DNA from: Portunus trituberculatus
Lineage: Eukaryota; Arthropoda; Malacostraca; Decapoda; Portunidae
Length of the DNA: 64,000 bases
Direction: 5' to 3'
NCBI RefSeq assembly: GCF_017591435.1
Contig: NC_059289.1
Coordinates: 20,102,344 to 20,166,343 of the forward strand
The notes below the pieces were generated by a model. It ran no database searches, was not told the origin of the DNA, and saw only the letters and a program-made list of their open reading frames with translations. Positions 11,453 to 21,087 of this stretch are shown piece by piece. Made by a program: the position numbers and the translations under genes. The first letter of the stretch is position 1, and every line of letters begins with the position of its first letter.

Positions 11453-12403
11453 TTAGTATTCTTCTATAAATCTCCTCACTGGCCGTCTCTCACGAGTCGG
11501 TCTGGGCTCCTCTACCTCATTGTCTTCTTCCTCCTCATCGGAAGGCACTACAATTTCTTCCATGTCTACCACGTACCCTTCATCGGTTACATATTTTCTC
11601 ACTCGGTCAGCTGCTCTATGGAGTATTTTGCCATTGAACACATTTTCCACTTCATATGACACTCCATCTAAATTCACCTTTTTAACCTTATACGGTCCAA
11701 TCCACTTGAGACCAAGTTTTCTATCAGCTGACGAACCAAACTGTTCCCTTTTTATCCACACCAAATCATCTACCTCGACTCTTTGGTCCTTCCGGCCAAT
11801 GTTCGCTCTAGCTAACCACTTCCTGCTATTTGCACGGGATGATTGTCTCACTGCCTCCAAGGCTGTATTAATGTCTATTTCATCGTCCACCTGGGGCAAA
11901 GTAGTTCCCACATAGCGAGGAGCATGGCGCCGGAAGAAAAGGAAATAGGGCTGTTCGCCAGTGGTCTCGTGTACGGCCGCATTAAGGATCTGCTGACACT
12001 GCGTGAGGCACTCGGACCACCTGTGCGGTTGTCCTTTCCCGAGAGACGCTAGCACTGACTTCATGGTTCGATGTAACCGTTCGGTGATAGAGTTCCCACA
12101 TGGATGGTATGGGGTGGAAAACACCATCTCTATCCCATGCGTACGACAGAGTTCTGTCAACAATTGTGAGCGGAACTCGCACGCATTGTCAGCTAAGAGT
12201 ACCTTCGGTACCCCATAGTCTCCCAAGTAACTCTTAATAACCCTAACTACCTCCTCAGCGTGTCTGGACCGTAACTTCACCAACTTTACAAATCTTGAAA
12301 AGTGATCTATGATGGTTAATACGTACTTATAACCTCCTCTGGCTGGAGTCATTTCAGTAATATCGATACTAATTCTTTCCAAAGGTTGATTTACAGGAGG
12401 CAA
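11453..12403 (-). CDS. gypsy integrase core and C-terminal domain
   Basis: Integrase inserts the element's cDNA into chromosomal DNA. In the 316-codon frame the D,D(35)E triad is complete: Asp14 in SIDIT, Asp72 in LLADNACEF and Glu108 in GNSITERLH, with exactly 35 residues between the last two. The motif LGLKWIGPYKVKKV near residue 230 is the GPY/F module of gypsy integrases. The acidic C-terminal tail (SDEEEEDNEVEE) is followed by a basic end. The first Met is internal: the zinc-binding HHCC part is encoded just upstream in a shifted frame. The true protein was part of a larger Pol. Confidence 0.9.
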   Translation of the reverse strand: MPPVNQPLERISIDITEMTPARGGYKYVLTIIDHFSRFVKLVKLRSRHAEEVVRVIKSYLGDYGVPKVLLADNACEFRSQLLTELCRTHGIEMVFSTPYHPCGNSITERLHRTMKSVLASLGKGQPHRWSECLTQCQQILNAAVHETTGEQPYFLFFRRHAPRYVGTTLPQVDDEIDINTALEAVRQSSRANSRKWLARANIGRKDQRVEVDDLVWIKREQFGSSADRKLGLKWIGPYKVKKVNLDGVSYEVENVFNGKILHRAADRVRKYVTDEGYVVDMEEIVVPSDEEEEDNEVEEPRPTRERRPVRRFIEEY

Positions 12404-12521
12404 TTCCTGGTACGTCTTTTGTAAAGCTGGTGCAGTTTTACATTGTTGACAAATTATACATTCTCTGATAAATTTCTTTATGTCTGATCTTTGATTTGGC
12501 CAGTAAAATATTCTTCAGCTT
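12404..12521 (-). pseudogene. Frameshifted integrase zinc-binding (HHCC) segment
   Basis: The upstream frame ends GHLGQLKPC and stops at 12522, but the bases beyond it still encode the rest of an HHCC module in shifted frames (a WPNQRSDIKK segment, then CIICQQCKT). Two single-base losses at short A/T runs explain the break. These are either real inactivating mutations or homopolymer errors in the assembly. Confidence 0.75.
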
Positions 12522-14645
12522 TTAACATGGTTTTAGTTGTCCTAAATGTCCAGACTCTTTTTCATGGGCCAATACAATAGCTTGTTTCTTTAATGTCTGG
12601 GGTACAACCAATAAATATAGGATGGTTCCATCTTTCTTTTGTTTGGAGTAATATAACACTCCATCGTGAACAATAAACTGATTCAAAATGACAGGGGAGT
12701 ATCTGGCACGTGGTATTCTTCCTCCTTCTAAATATTCCTTCATCTCTCTCCATCTAGGTTCTGCTATCTGAGCTTGAATGAATTCATCGGTGGTCAAACC
12801 TAGAAATGAATCTTGACCTACCACATTTACTACCTGAACAGGGCGACTCAGTTGGTCGGCCACTACATTCTTCCTGCCTGCTTTGTACTCTATTTTAAAC
12901 TGAAAATCACGCATCTCCAGAATCCATCTGTTCATACGTGGAGATTTTGTTCGTTGGCGAAAAACTGAGACTAGTGGCTGATGGTCAGTTCGAATTAAAA
13001 CTCGGACACCCCATAGATAATGGTGGAATTTTCTACAGGCTAGTACTACAGCTAACGCTTCCCGATCTGTTGTTGAATATCGAGTCTCCACTGGTCTAAG
13101 CTTCTTCGAAAAATATCCTATGACATTTGGTTCTTTCCCATGATACTGCATCAACACTGCCCCTACATGTGTGGCACTACTATCCGTCTCGAGGACAAAC
13201 TCTCGATTGAGATCGGCTTTTCCTAGTACTGGAGAGTGTATTAGTTTCTCCTTCAGCGTTTCAAAAGCTTTCTGGCATTCACCTGTCCAATAGAACGGCG
13301 TTCCTTTCTTTGTGAGCTCGGTTAATGGGGCCAGTATCTTGGAGCAGTTTTCAATGTGTCTTCGATAGAACGACACCATTCCTATAAACCTACGGGTCTC
13401 TTTCACGTTAGTTGGAGGTTTCATCTGTTTCACAGCCTCCATATTACTTGGGTCTGGTTTATAGCCTTCTTTTGATACAATATGCCCGAGGAATTTTACT
13501 TGTCTCTGCCCAATGCTACACTTAAATAAATTGAGTTTAATCCCTACACACGCTAAGTGGCTGAATAATCTATCCAATCTGTGGAGTAAGGTGGTATAAT
13601 CTGTAGCATAAACAATTAAATCATCCTGGTAATTCTTAACCCAGTTTTCTTTAAGTAAGGGAGCTAATGCGTGGGTCATTTGTCGGGCATATATCGCTGG
13701 GGAACAACTTAACCCAAAAGGTAAGCGTCTAAACCTATAAAGCGAGACACCATCACTGAACGTCGTGAGATCTCTACTACACATATCTAAGGTGGCGTAA
13801 TAATCATTGCCTGACACACTTTCTACTAGCTCGTCAAGTTTGGGTAAAGGATGAATATCCATGGTTAGTTGTTTGTTTACTTTTCGATAGTCAAGGCAGA
13901 GTCTTTTTTCTCCATTAGGCTTATTTACTAATACTATCGGAGATAACCATGCTGCTGTGGAATTTTCAATTATTCCCTTACCCTCTAAATCATGGAGAAT
14001 CTGCTGAATAGTTTCTCTCGCTTTCTCTGGGTATCGATAGAGTGGTGTACGACAGGGTGTTGGGTCGTCTACCTGAATGTGGGCTGGATCTGCTTGTATT
14101 AGTCCTAATTTGCCAGGATGTACGATGAATAATTTTTTATGTTTCTGAATGAGCTGAAATAAACTAAGCTCTTGTTCTTTCTCTAGATGTGACCAGTCTC
14201 GCGAGTCGAGAATTACTTTGAGCTTTTCCCACCGGGTTTGGTTTGTGGGCACACAATCATTTTCTGGCCCGATGGCTTCACTTATTTTAGCGATGGTCAG
14301 GGGTGAGTCTTCTATCTCTATTTGTCCCTCGTCTATTATTTCATACTTTATCAGTAAGGTTCCTGGTCGTAACACTAACCTAACTTTGGTGTTATTAATG
14401 ACGGGGATGAAAACAGTGCGTGTTTCAGTCACTCGCATTATAGTTGGCAATCCATCTTGAACACAGGCATGTTTAGCCTCAATCATTATTACGGTATTAG
14501 GTTCCTCACTTACTTTTACTTCCACTAGGGTCGTTTCGTAACAGTCCACTAGTGTTTTGGTTGTTACTCTACCGAAGCGCTGGTTATGAGAGGGAGACTG
14601 AGGTTCTTTTCTCACCATCCTTACTTTTCCATATGGTGTTTCCAC
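12522..14645 (-). CDS. gypsy Pol: reverse transcriptase and RNase H
   Basis: A 707-codon frame. RT: the finger motif KPNGEKRLCLDYRKVNKQ lies near residue 245, RFRRLPFGLSCSPAIYARQM near 310, the catalytic YQDD in KNYQDDLIVY near 340, and FLGHIVSKEGYKPDP near 390. RNase H: VLETDSSATHVGAVL, TDREALAVVLA and RTDHQPLVSVF carry the acidic catalytic residues, followed by GRKNVVADQLSRP. The protein would copy element RNA into DNA in the cytoplasmic particle. One oddity is that the segment linking TLDMCS to TTFSDG is about 15-17 residues shorter than usual, so part of the RT palm is missing without loss of frame. The N-terminal ~170 residues are a linker after protease. The frame ends in a premature stop inside the integrase zinc domain. 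Confidence 0.92.
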   Translation of the reverse strand: METPYGKVRMVRKEPQSPSHNQRFGRVTTKTLVDCYETTLVEVKVSEEPNTVIMIEAKHACVQDGLPTIMRVTETRTVFIPVINNTKVRLVLRPGTLLIKYEIIDEGQIEIEDSPLTIAKISEAIGPENDCVPTNQTRWEKLKVILDSRDWSHLEKEQELSLFQLIQKHKKLFIVHPGKLGLIQADPAHIQVDDPTPCRTPLYRYPEKARETIQQILHDLEGKGIIENSTAAWLSPIVLVNKPNGEKRLCLDYRKVNKQLTMDIHPLPKLDELVESVSGNDYYATLDMCSRDLTTFSDGVSLYRFRRLPFGLSCSPAIYARQMTHALAPLLKENWVKNYQDDLIVYATDYTTLLHRLDRLFSHLACVGIKLNLFKCSIGQRQVKFLGHIVSKEGYKPDPSNMEAVKQMKPPTNVKETRRFIGMVSFYRRHIENCSKILAPLTELTKKGTPFYWTGECQKAFETLKEKLIHSPVLGKADLNREFVLETDSSATHVGAVLMQYHGKEPNVIGYFSKKLRPVETRYSTTDREALAVVLACRKFHHYLWGVRVLIRTDHQPLVSVFRQRTKSPRMNRWILEMRDFQFKIEYKAGRKNVVADQLSRPVQVVNVVGQDSFLGLTTDEFIQAQIAEPRWREMKEYLEGGRIPRARYSPVILNQFIVHDGVLYYSKQKKDGTILYLLVVPQTLKKQAIVLAHEKESGHLGQLKPC

Positions 14646-14757
14646 GAATACTAAGGGATAAACAAGATTGTTCCAATGAATCCGCTTAGCTTGGTGATCT
14701 AGAGTGAGTTGACTGACCGATCGTGTTCATTCCTAACAATACGTGTGTTCTGAGATA

Positions 14758-14997
14758 TTAATCGGGAACTACTGCGACTTGAGCAATGATGGGGTGGTTA
14801 CTGTTACTGGCTATTGTTACATGAGCTTGGCCTAATACTCTTATCTGCTTACCCATGATTCCTTGCAAACTTTGTTTCACTGGAATTCCCATTTCATTAA
14901 TTACACTGATCTTAATTAGTGAAACATCACTGCCAGTATCTAACATTGCTTCGAGTACATGGTTATTGATATCTACGCTGATTACCGGGATTGTCAT
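14758..14997 (-). CDS. gypsy aspartic protease
   Basis: A 79-codon frame with the retropepsin active site LDTGSDVSLI (Asp at about residue 19), upstream VISVDINNHVLEA, and GKQIRVLGQAHV further on. It would cleave Gag and Pol precursors in the assembling particle. Its ATG overlaps the gag stop as ATGA. A TAA after VVPD and shifted frames (14757-14646, where a THVLLGMNTIG-type segment is still legible) separate it from RT, so the C-terminal flap-to-end portion is broken. Confidence 0.85.
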   Translation of the reverse strand: MTIPVISVDINNHVLEAMLDTGSDVSLIKISVINEMGIPVKQSLQGIMGKQIRVLGQAHVTIASNSNHPIIAQVAVVPD

Positions 14998-16100
14998 AAT
15001 ATCCTATTCCGTGTTGTGTTTACTTTACCGGGGCACGATGGATGGCCGCGCCGACAATTGAGCCGTAAACAATCATAACAGGAGCCAGGTTGTGGCCTTT
15101 TATAGCACTCGGCTATTGAGTGGTTAGTAGCTCGGCAATATGGGCAGTATTTCTCTCTTCTGCGCCATTGCTGTAATCTTTGATCTACCCGGTCTAATCT
15201 ACTAGCGGGTGGTGTTAATGTGGCGGCCGGGTGGGGTGTAGTCGCCGCCGCCGCTCGCGGGGCAGTCGGTAGGTGGGCTGGGGCCAGGCTAACCGCTCGT
15301 ACGCTACTCTCTTTCCGAGTCATTACCACCAGTCTTTCAGTATCTAATTTGGTCAGAAACCTGGTTAACGGTACTTTTTCGTCCAGGTACAGTTCTAGTC
15401 TTTCCCTGCAGTCTCTCGGCATTCCTTTTATTAGTTTGTTCTTTATCAACCTGTCCTGAGACGGCACGTCATCAGCATCGGTCCTTACGGTAACCAAAGC
15501 TAGTTTACATTTCAACCTTGTCATAAATTCGATGGGGTCGTCTTCCACCGAATATTTTAAATCATTCAGAAAATCAAATAGCCTTTCCTCATTCTGGTCC
15601 GTGAGCTCCTTTGTAAGATACTGCTTAAATTGTGCCCAGGTTACTTCCTTATCCACTACCGTTTGCACCAGTAAAGCTAATGGTGCTTCCACACGCATTT
15701 GAACTATCTGTTGCTTCTCTCTGTTATTTGTTGAGCAACTTTCCACCTGTGAGAAAAAAACAGCTAACCAGCCAACTCCTACTCCACTCAAGCGACGCAG
15801 TTCAAGGACGGGGATGTCACGGGGTTTCATGAGGCATTTAACAGGGTTACTCGCAGGCCTCTCCCTGTTATCTCTAACTTCCTGTAACAAATCGTGGACA
15901 CAATCACGCAAGGCATCTACCTCCATCTCTGAGTAATTTACTGCCTCTGCACCTGACGGACTTACCCTCGTCATCTGGTTAACTACCGCATCATCTTCGG
16001 TTTTAACTACTGGTTCATTTTCCTTTTTAGGCGTCCATTCCGCACTTAAGCTCAGAAAATCCACCAACTCAACCATAACGAAAGAAAAAATACCTGACAA
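14994..16100 (-). CDS. gypsy Gag with Cys-rich nucleocapsid
   Basis: A 368-codon frame. The capsid-like part includes WAVFFSQVESCSTNN (about residue 109), a run around FDFLNDLKYSVEDDPIEFM and RLIKNKLIKGMPRDCRERL (about 170-235), typical of gypsy Gag/retrotrans_gag helices. The C-terminus is basic and carries two Cys/His clusters, CPYCRATNHSIAEC and CYDCLRLNCRRGHPSC (about 315-355), which would bind element RNA. Start: ATG at 16100 is the first of the open frame; an alternative is Met9. The stop codon TGA overlaps the protease ATG, which suggests reinitiation or frameshifting to reach Pol. Confidence 0.85.
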   Translation of the reverse strand: MSGIFSFVMVELVDFLSLSAEWTPKKENEPVVKTEDDAVVNQMTRVSPSGAEAVNYSEMEVDALRDCVHDLLQEVRDNRERPASNPVKCLMKPRDIPVLELRRLSGVGVGWLAVFFSQVESCSTNNREKQQIVQMRVEAPLALLVQTVVDKEVTWAQFKQYLTKELTDQNEERLFDFLNDLKYSVEDDPIEFMTRLKCKLALVTVRTDADDVPSQDRLIKNKLIKGMPRDCRERLELYLDEKVPLTRFLTKLDTERLVVMTRKESSVRAVSLAPAHLPTAPRAAAATTPHPAATLTPPASRLDRVDQRLQQWRRREKYCPYCRATNHSIAECYKRPQPGSCYDCLRLNCRRGHPSCPGKVNTTRNRIL

Positions 16101-16715
16101 CTTGTCACAAACTAAACAAAATGAAAATTGGGTGAACAGTGGCTTTCTGTTTCACCAATACACAACTTAAATTCTCATTATAAAACAACGTATCTTCCTG
16201 TGGAGACAATAAGCTAATCACAACAAAATACCAATGCATAAGAAAACAACTTACTGAAAAAAAAAAAAATGCCAGAACATATGAGCCAAATGGGAAATGT
16301 AACAAAAAAAAAATTACCCCTAAACTGAAAAAAAAAAAAAAATATTGTCTCCTCCCCTAGCTTATCCGCTCGGATAAACTAGAGGTAGGAGGGTAGCAAG
16401 GGGGACCGGCACGGCGCCAACTACCACCCAAAGCTAATTACTTGTGGGGGAGTGTGGGGGCCCCCGTGCTACCGCCGAACCACTAACAAAACATCATGGG
16501 GGAAAGGGACGCACTCCTAACTCTCACTGCTCCTCTTCCTCTTTCCTTTCGCTGTGACCCGATAATGGCCACTCGAAACATGAGGCAAAAATAAGAAATG
16601 AACTGTGAGGAGAAACACCACTTCACTACGAAACAAGGGGTGGGGATAAGCACTGATTATTCCTGACTCTACGGAGAGTTACGTGGGCCGATGTGCCTAA
16701 ATCCAACACATCTAA
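16101..16715 (-). other. 5' leader of the gypsy element
   Basis: Between PBS and gag: A-rich and G-rich non-coding DNA with several A/T runs. No ORF of note on either strand. Confidence 0.5.
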
Positions 16716-16728
16716 ACCGCTGCCACCA
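16716..16728 (-). promoter_or_regulatory. Primer binding site, tRNA-Leu type
   Basis: On minus the 5' LTR ends ...CAGTACA, then GA, then TGGTGGCAGCGGT. The plus strand, ACCGCTGCCACCA, equals the 3' end (with CCA) of a common eukaryotic tRNA-Leu acceptor stem, known from general tRNA sequence. The 13-nt match and the 2-nt offset from the LTR fit a functional PBS. Confidence 0.75.
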
Positions 16729-16730
16729 TC

Positions 16731-16915
16731 TGTACTGAACCTTCGTGAGGTTCAGTCTCTTGTACTGGGCCTAAGTGAAGCTTAGGCCTAGTAAGAAAGA
16801 AAAAAGAAAGATGTAACGAATCCAAGGGGGAGGGATAAACACGCAAACTTGACAAAAATAGACACTTTAATTCACCAACGACCCATCACAGTCATGTCAC
16901 TTTCTATCTATCCTA
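16731..16915 (-). repeat. Partial 5' LTR of the gypsy element, cut by LINE copy A
   Basis: Matches 10192-10376 with a handful of substitutions and small indels, then diverges at CTATCTATCCTA, where the A-tail (T run on plus) of LINE copy A begins. The remaining ~465 bp of the LTR do not reappear elsewhere in the window. Confidence 0.85.
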
Positions 16916-17093
16916 TTCCTTTTTTTTTTTTTTTTTTTTCGGCCTGTGGTGGAATCACCCTGTCTTGGGTATTAGGCCATTTATTTTTTTTTTTTTTTTT
17001 TTAATTTCTTTTTTTTTGGCCATTTTTTTATTAGGCCATTTATTTATTTTTTTTTTATATTTCTTTTAATTTATTTTTTTTTTTATTTTATTT

Positions 17094-17131
<38 letters not shown>
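16916..17131 (-). repeat. A-rich 3' end of LINE copy A with internal repeated motif
   Basis: Several long T runs (plus) are separated by GGCCATTTATT-type segments and one copy of CACCCTGTCTTGGGTATTAG (16957-16976). Copy B has the same motif after its own first T run (22815-22834). The tail is thus compound, not a simple poly-A, and the motif is probably the terminal 3' UTR. Confidence 0.75.
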
Positions 17132-17135
<4 letters not shown>

Positions 17136-17418
17136 CTTAACATTAAGTGACTTCACATATTCTCATGCACGCTTCATTCACACAGGGATCCTATACCTAT
17201 CTCAAAACTATTGTCCTTTGTCAGGGCATGGGGAGGGAGGATAAATCACAATCACACAGGGTGGCTACGTAGTATCACTACGTATTGCATATATACATGA
17301 AGGGAAAACATTCACATTAGATCACGCAAAATTGGAAACATACACACTTTCATACTTTTATTTACATAAATATATAGAATAAATACATAGAATAAATAAC
17401 ATAATATATACACATAAA

Positions 17419-20400
17419 TCACAACTCTCTGATTAAATTGGCCTCAGTCAGGTAAATCATCAGTCTATCGACCACATCCGGGTGTTCATCACCCAGGAGG
17501 GTGGTTTGCGTTAGCGGGAGGCCGCGACCCCGGCAATACGCCGCCAAGGGCCGCCTCTCCTCACGATAACGCACACAGTGAAGCAGGATGTGCTCGACAG
17601 AGAGTGACATTACAGCTGGAACACTGTGGTGGGAAGGCGTTGGCTATGTAGGGGAGCATGTGGGTGGGGAGGGTGCAGCCCATCCTGAGGCGTGCGAGGA
17701 CCACCTCCTCCCGCCTTGTGGGGCGATTGGAGGAGGCCCACTCGCCCAGGATAGGTTTGGTGGTGTGGAGGTGGAGGTTGTCCCAGTGACTCTGCCACAG
17801 GAGTTTTGCTGATGATTTAACAACTGAGAGACATGACTGCAGATCCCGACGGAGGTTCCACGCTCCCTCGAGCTCAGCAGCAGACCGAGCTAGCATGTCA
17901 GCCTGTTCATTCCCGCGTATATTGGAATGTCCAGGCACCCAAACCAGTGAGAAGGATTTATGACATGAATTCAGCTTATTAATGATGTTGCCCTGGATTT
18001 CATTTGTATCCGTGCGGCCGGACTCTATTGCCTGAAGGGCTGACATAGAGTCCGAAAAATGACAATTGAATTATGAATTGAATTTAAAGCATAATCTATG
18101 GCTTTGTCAATAGCAAAAATTTCAGCAGAAAAACCGATGTATGGGTAGGCAGCCGGAACCTGAGGGCACATTCACACGACCATACACTTGCACCCACACA
18201 TTCACCTGTCTTGGAGCCGTCTGTGTAGAGATGTAGGGATGGAGGGAGGCCAGCGACGAGGGCTCGGAAGTGGTGTTGGAGCTCCACCTCGGTAACCACA
18301 GCCTTCTTCCCCTGAAGCCAGTTGATGTTGAAGGTGGTGGTGGGAAGTTTCCATGGGGAAGGGTGGGCAGCACGAGCTGGTCCGCATCGTCCAGTCTCAC
18401 GCCCGTTTGCTGGCAGAGCGTGTGTAGTCTGACTGAGACTGGACGGCGGACCGCATTGTGGAGGTGGTGGTGCTGCCATATAATCTTGTTTGCTGTGTTA
18501 CCGAGGGAGCTTTCCGAGCCGCTTTTATCCCATGAGATAAAAGGAGGGCGTCGCGACGTAGTTGTAGCGGTGGTGTATTGGCCTCAACCTCCATCCGCGC
18601 CACACGAGTGCAGCGCAGGGCTCCAAGACACATTCGCACACATTCATTCTGCAGTACATCCAATCTCCTCAGTGTTGGTTCCGACGCAGACCCATACACC
18701 AGTGAGCCATAGTCTAAATGAGAACGAATTAAGGACTTGTACACCATTAATAAAGATTTTCTGTCTGCTCCCCATGAAGTACCAGAAAGGTATTTGAGGA
18801 CATTGATCTTTTACGACAACGAATGAGCAATTCATTAACATGAGTCTTCCAATTGAGTCTGCTATCAAAATGCAGACCCAAGAACTTGACTGAATTTTGA
18901 AACGGTATCGGTTGGCCTTGAAGAGTTATTTGCAAATCAGGTACGTTACGTCTAGTGAAAACAACACCGATACACTTAGCAACTGAAAACTTAAATCCCC
19001 ATAATGAGGCCCAATGCTGGACGGAATCAAGAGCATCCTGAATCCGCCCGCTGAGAATTGTGCGTTAGGCGAGGAGTGCCATAACGCACAATCGTCGGCG
19101 TACAATGAGTATTTAAGATTCCTTGGGACGGGAGTTGTTGACAGAATATCATTAATCATTATACAAAATAAAATGGGACTAAGAACACTACCCTGCGGCA
19201 CCCCGTTCTCCTGGACGAAAACGTCCGAGATTACGTTACCAGGAAGCTTGACAGAGAATGTTCTGTCCTGAAGAAAATTATAAACAAAAATGGGCAAGTT
19301 ACCTCTGAAGCCATGAGCGTAGAGTTTCATGAGGATGCCGTGTCGCCATGTCATGTCGAAGGCTTTGTGGATGTCTAAAAACACCCCTATCATGAATTCT
19401 TTTTGGCAAAAGCCTCTGAAATGCAATGCTCCAGGTGTGTTAGGTGATCCATCGTGCTTCGGTACTTCCGAAAGCCCGACTGCTGATCACCTAACAGACC
19501 CTTCGCTTCTAAAACAAAAAGTAGCCTTCGCTTTACCATACGTTCCATGACCTTACATAGACAGCTCGTGAGCGCAATAGGACGAAACGCACTGGGGTCC
19601 GTAAGGCGTCCAGTCTTTTTGGGGATTGGGATTGTGTGGGCGAAGTGCCAAGACTGAGGGAAAGTGTAGGTGGTCCATATTCTATTGTAGAGCGTTAATA
19701 ATTTTGAAAGGGAGTGGTGGCCGAGATTTTGTAACATGATATATGAAATATTGTCTGGACCAGGACTGGAGCCTTTACAGGATTTCAGGGCAAAGAGGAG
19801 TTCATCCAACGTAAACTCTGTGTTGTAGTCTGAGTTTACGCCTCCTGTGGCAAAGTTTGGGACAGTGAGTTCTGCAGCCTCCTTCCTTGGAAGGAAGGTA
19901 GGGTCATAATAAGTTGTGCTGCTGGCCTGATGGAATTGGTGGGCTATGGCATTTGCTATTTCTGTTTTGTTATCAATTATATTATCATTTATTTTAAGGG
20001 TAGTGATAGGAATATATGGTTTTCTGTTGTTTAAAATATTTATTGTTTGCCATACTTTGGAGAGAGGAGTGGTGCGGTTAACAGATGATATGAATTGTCT
20101 GAATGAGTCTTTCTTTGCATTACGGATGACTTTCCTTGCCTGAGCCCTTGCCTTTTTATAGGCTATGAAATTTGCTTGACTGGGCTGCTGGCTGAAGTAC
20201 CTGTATCGTCTATTGCGCTCACGAAGTGCTTGTCGGCAATCCGTTGTCCACCATGAGACTCCATGCTTAGTGTAAACTGCAGAAGTCTTCGGAATACAAG
20301 CCTCAGCGGCGTGTAATATGGATTGTGTTGCGTTGCTGACCATCGTGTCAATGTCCTCGCCAGATATATCCACGTCGGCAACCCCACGGAAGGTTGCCCA

Positions 20401-21087
20401 GTCTGCTCTCTTGAAGTTAAACTTGGGAGGGCAGGGGGTGGGCGGGATGTCGCGTGCATAAGAGATGCAGATGGGCAGATGGTCACTTCCGTGGAGTCGT
20501 CGATGACTTCCCAGGAGAAGTCAGGAGTATACCTGGCGAGAGCAACGACAGATCAATGGCAGACGCGTTACCAGTCCGATCATCTACACGAGTCGCACTT
20601 CCATCGTTCAGAAGACAGAGGTTTGTCTGTAATAAAATGTTTACTATCTGCTCCCCACGTACACTTGACCTCTCACTTCCCCATTGTTGATGATGGGCGT
20701 TAAAGTCGCCAACAACTAGCCTGTTGCCCGGAAGCTGGCTAATAAGAGATGTAATGTCATCATCAACAATGGAGGTATTGGGAGGCAAGTAGAGGAACAG
20801 ATAGCCAGATACGTGTCGTTGAATCTCACCCTGCACGCGACCGCTTCCAGAGGTGTATTCAACGTCACTTCTGTTTGTGTCAGTGTTTTGTGTATGTATA
20901 TAGCAACGCCGTGTCCCTCATATCTTCTATACGGATGGTAGTGTTTTAGCACTGCAGGATCAGGCTGATCCTGTAGTCTCGTCTCTTGTAGACAAATAAC
21001 GGACGGCCTGTGTATGTTCACTAAAAGTGACAAATATGGATCTTTATTCCGAATACTTCTGCAATTCCACTGTAACACCTTGAACAT
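17419..21087 (-). pseudogene. LINE copy A ORF2: endonuclease, RT, RNase H (multiple frameshifts)
   Basis: It starts at ATG 21087. Endonuclease: LQWNCRSIRNK, CLQETRL (about 20980), HGVAIYIHK, then in another frame VVGDFNAHHQQWGS (about 20700) and finally SDHLPI (about 20420). RT: SSPGPDNISYIML (about 19750), RPIALTSCLCKVMERM (about 19570), LDIHKAFDMTWRHGIL (about 19370), NGVPQGSVLSPILF (about 19190), SLYADDCALWH (about 19100, catalytic YADD). A thumb region follows. RNase H: LYTDGSKTGE (about 18215), FSDSMSALQAIES (about 18040) and GNEQADMLARS (about 17900), then a C-terminal Cys-rich CNVT...CVRYREERRP segment. At least five frameshifts lie in the endonuclease, after YADD, in the thumb and near the C-terminus. 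A one-A loss at about 18053 and a 2-bp loss at about 17601 are private to this copy. Confidence 0.88.

Larger units (their letters stand above)
10192..16915 (-). mobile_element. Ty3/gypsy LTR retrotransposon, minus strand
   Basis: Minus-strand order: partial 5' LTR (16915-16731), PBS, leader, gag (16100-14994), protease (14997-14758), RT/RNase H (14645-12522), integrase (12403-11453), 3' non-coding DNA and 3' LTR (10841-10192). Pol order PR-RT-RH-IN defines Ty3/gypsy. The tRNA-Leu-type PBS is the one used by mdg3/blastopia/micropia-type elements. The two LTRs are about 96% alike over the ~185 shared bases, so the insertion is not very recent. Single-base indels in the integrase zinc-binding region, a stop and frameshifts after protease, and a small RT deletion make it non-autonomous. 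Its 5' LTR is interrupted by LINE copy A. Confidence 0.92.

Noticed and set aside
18270..18797. 175-codon plus-strand frame, also at 24116-24643
   Set aside because: Antisense shadow of the RT/RNase H region of LINE copies A and B; its identity in both copies only reflects LINE identity.
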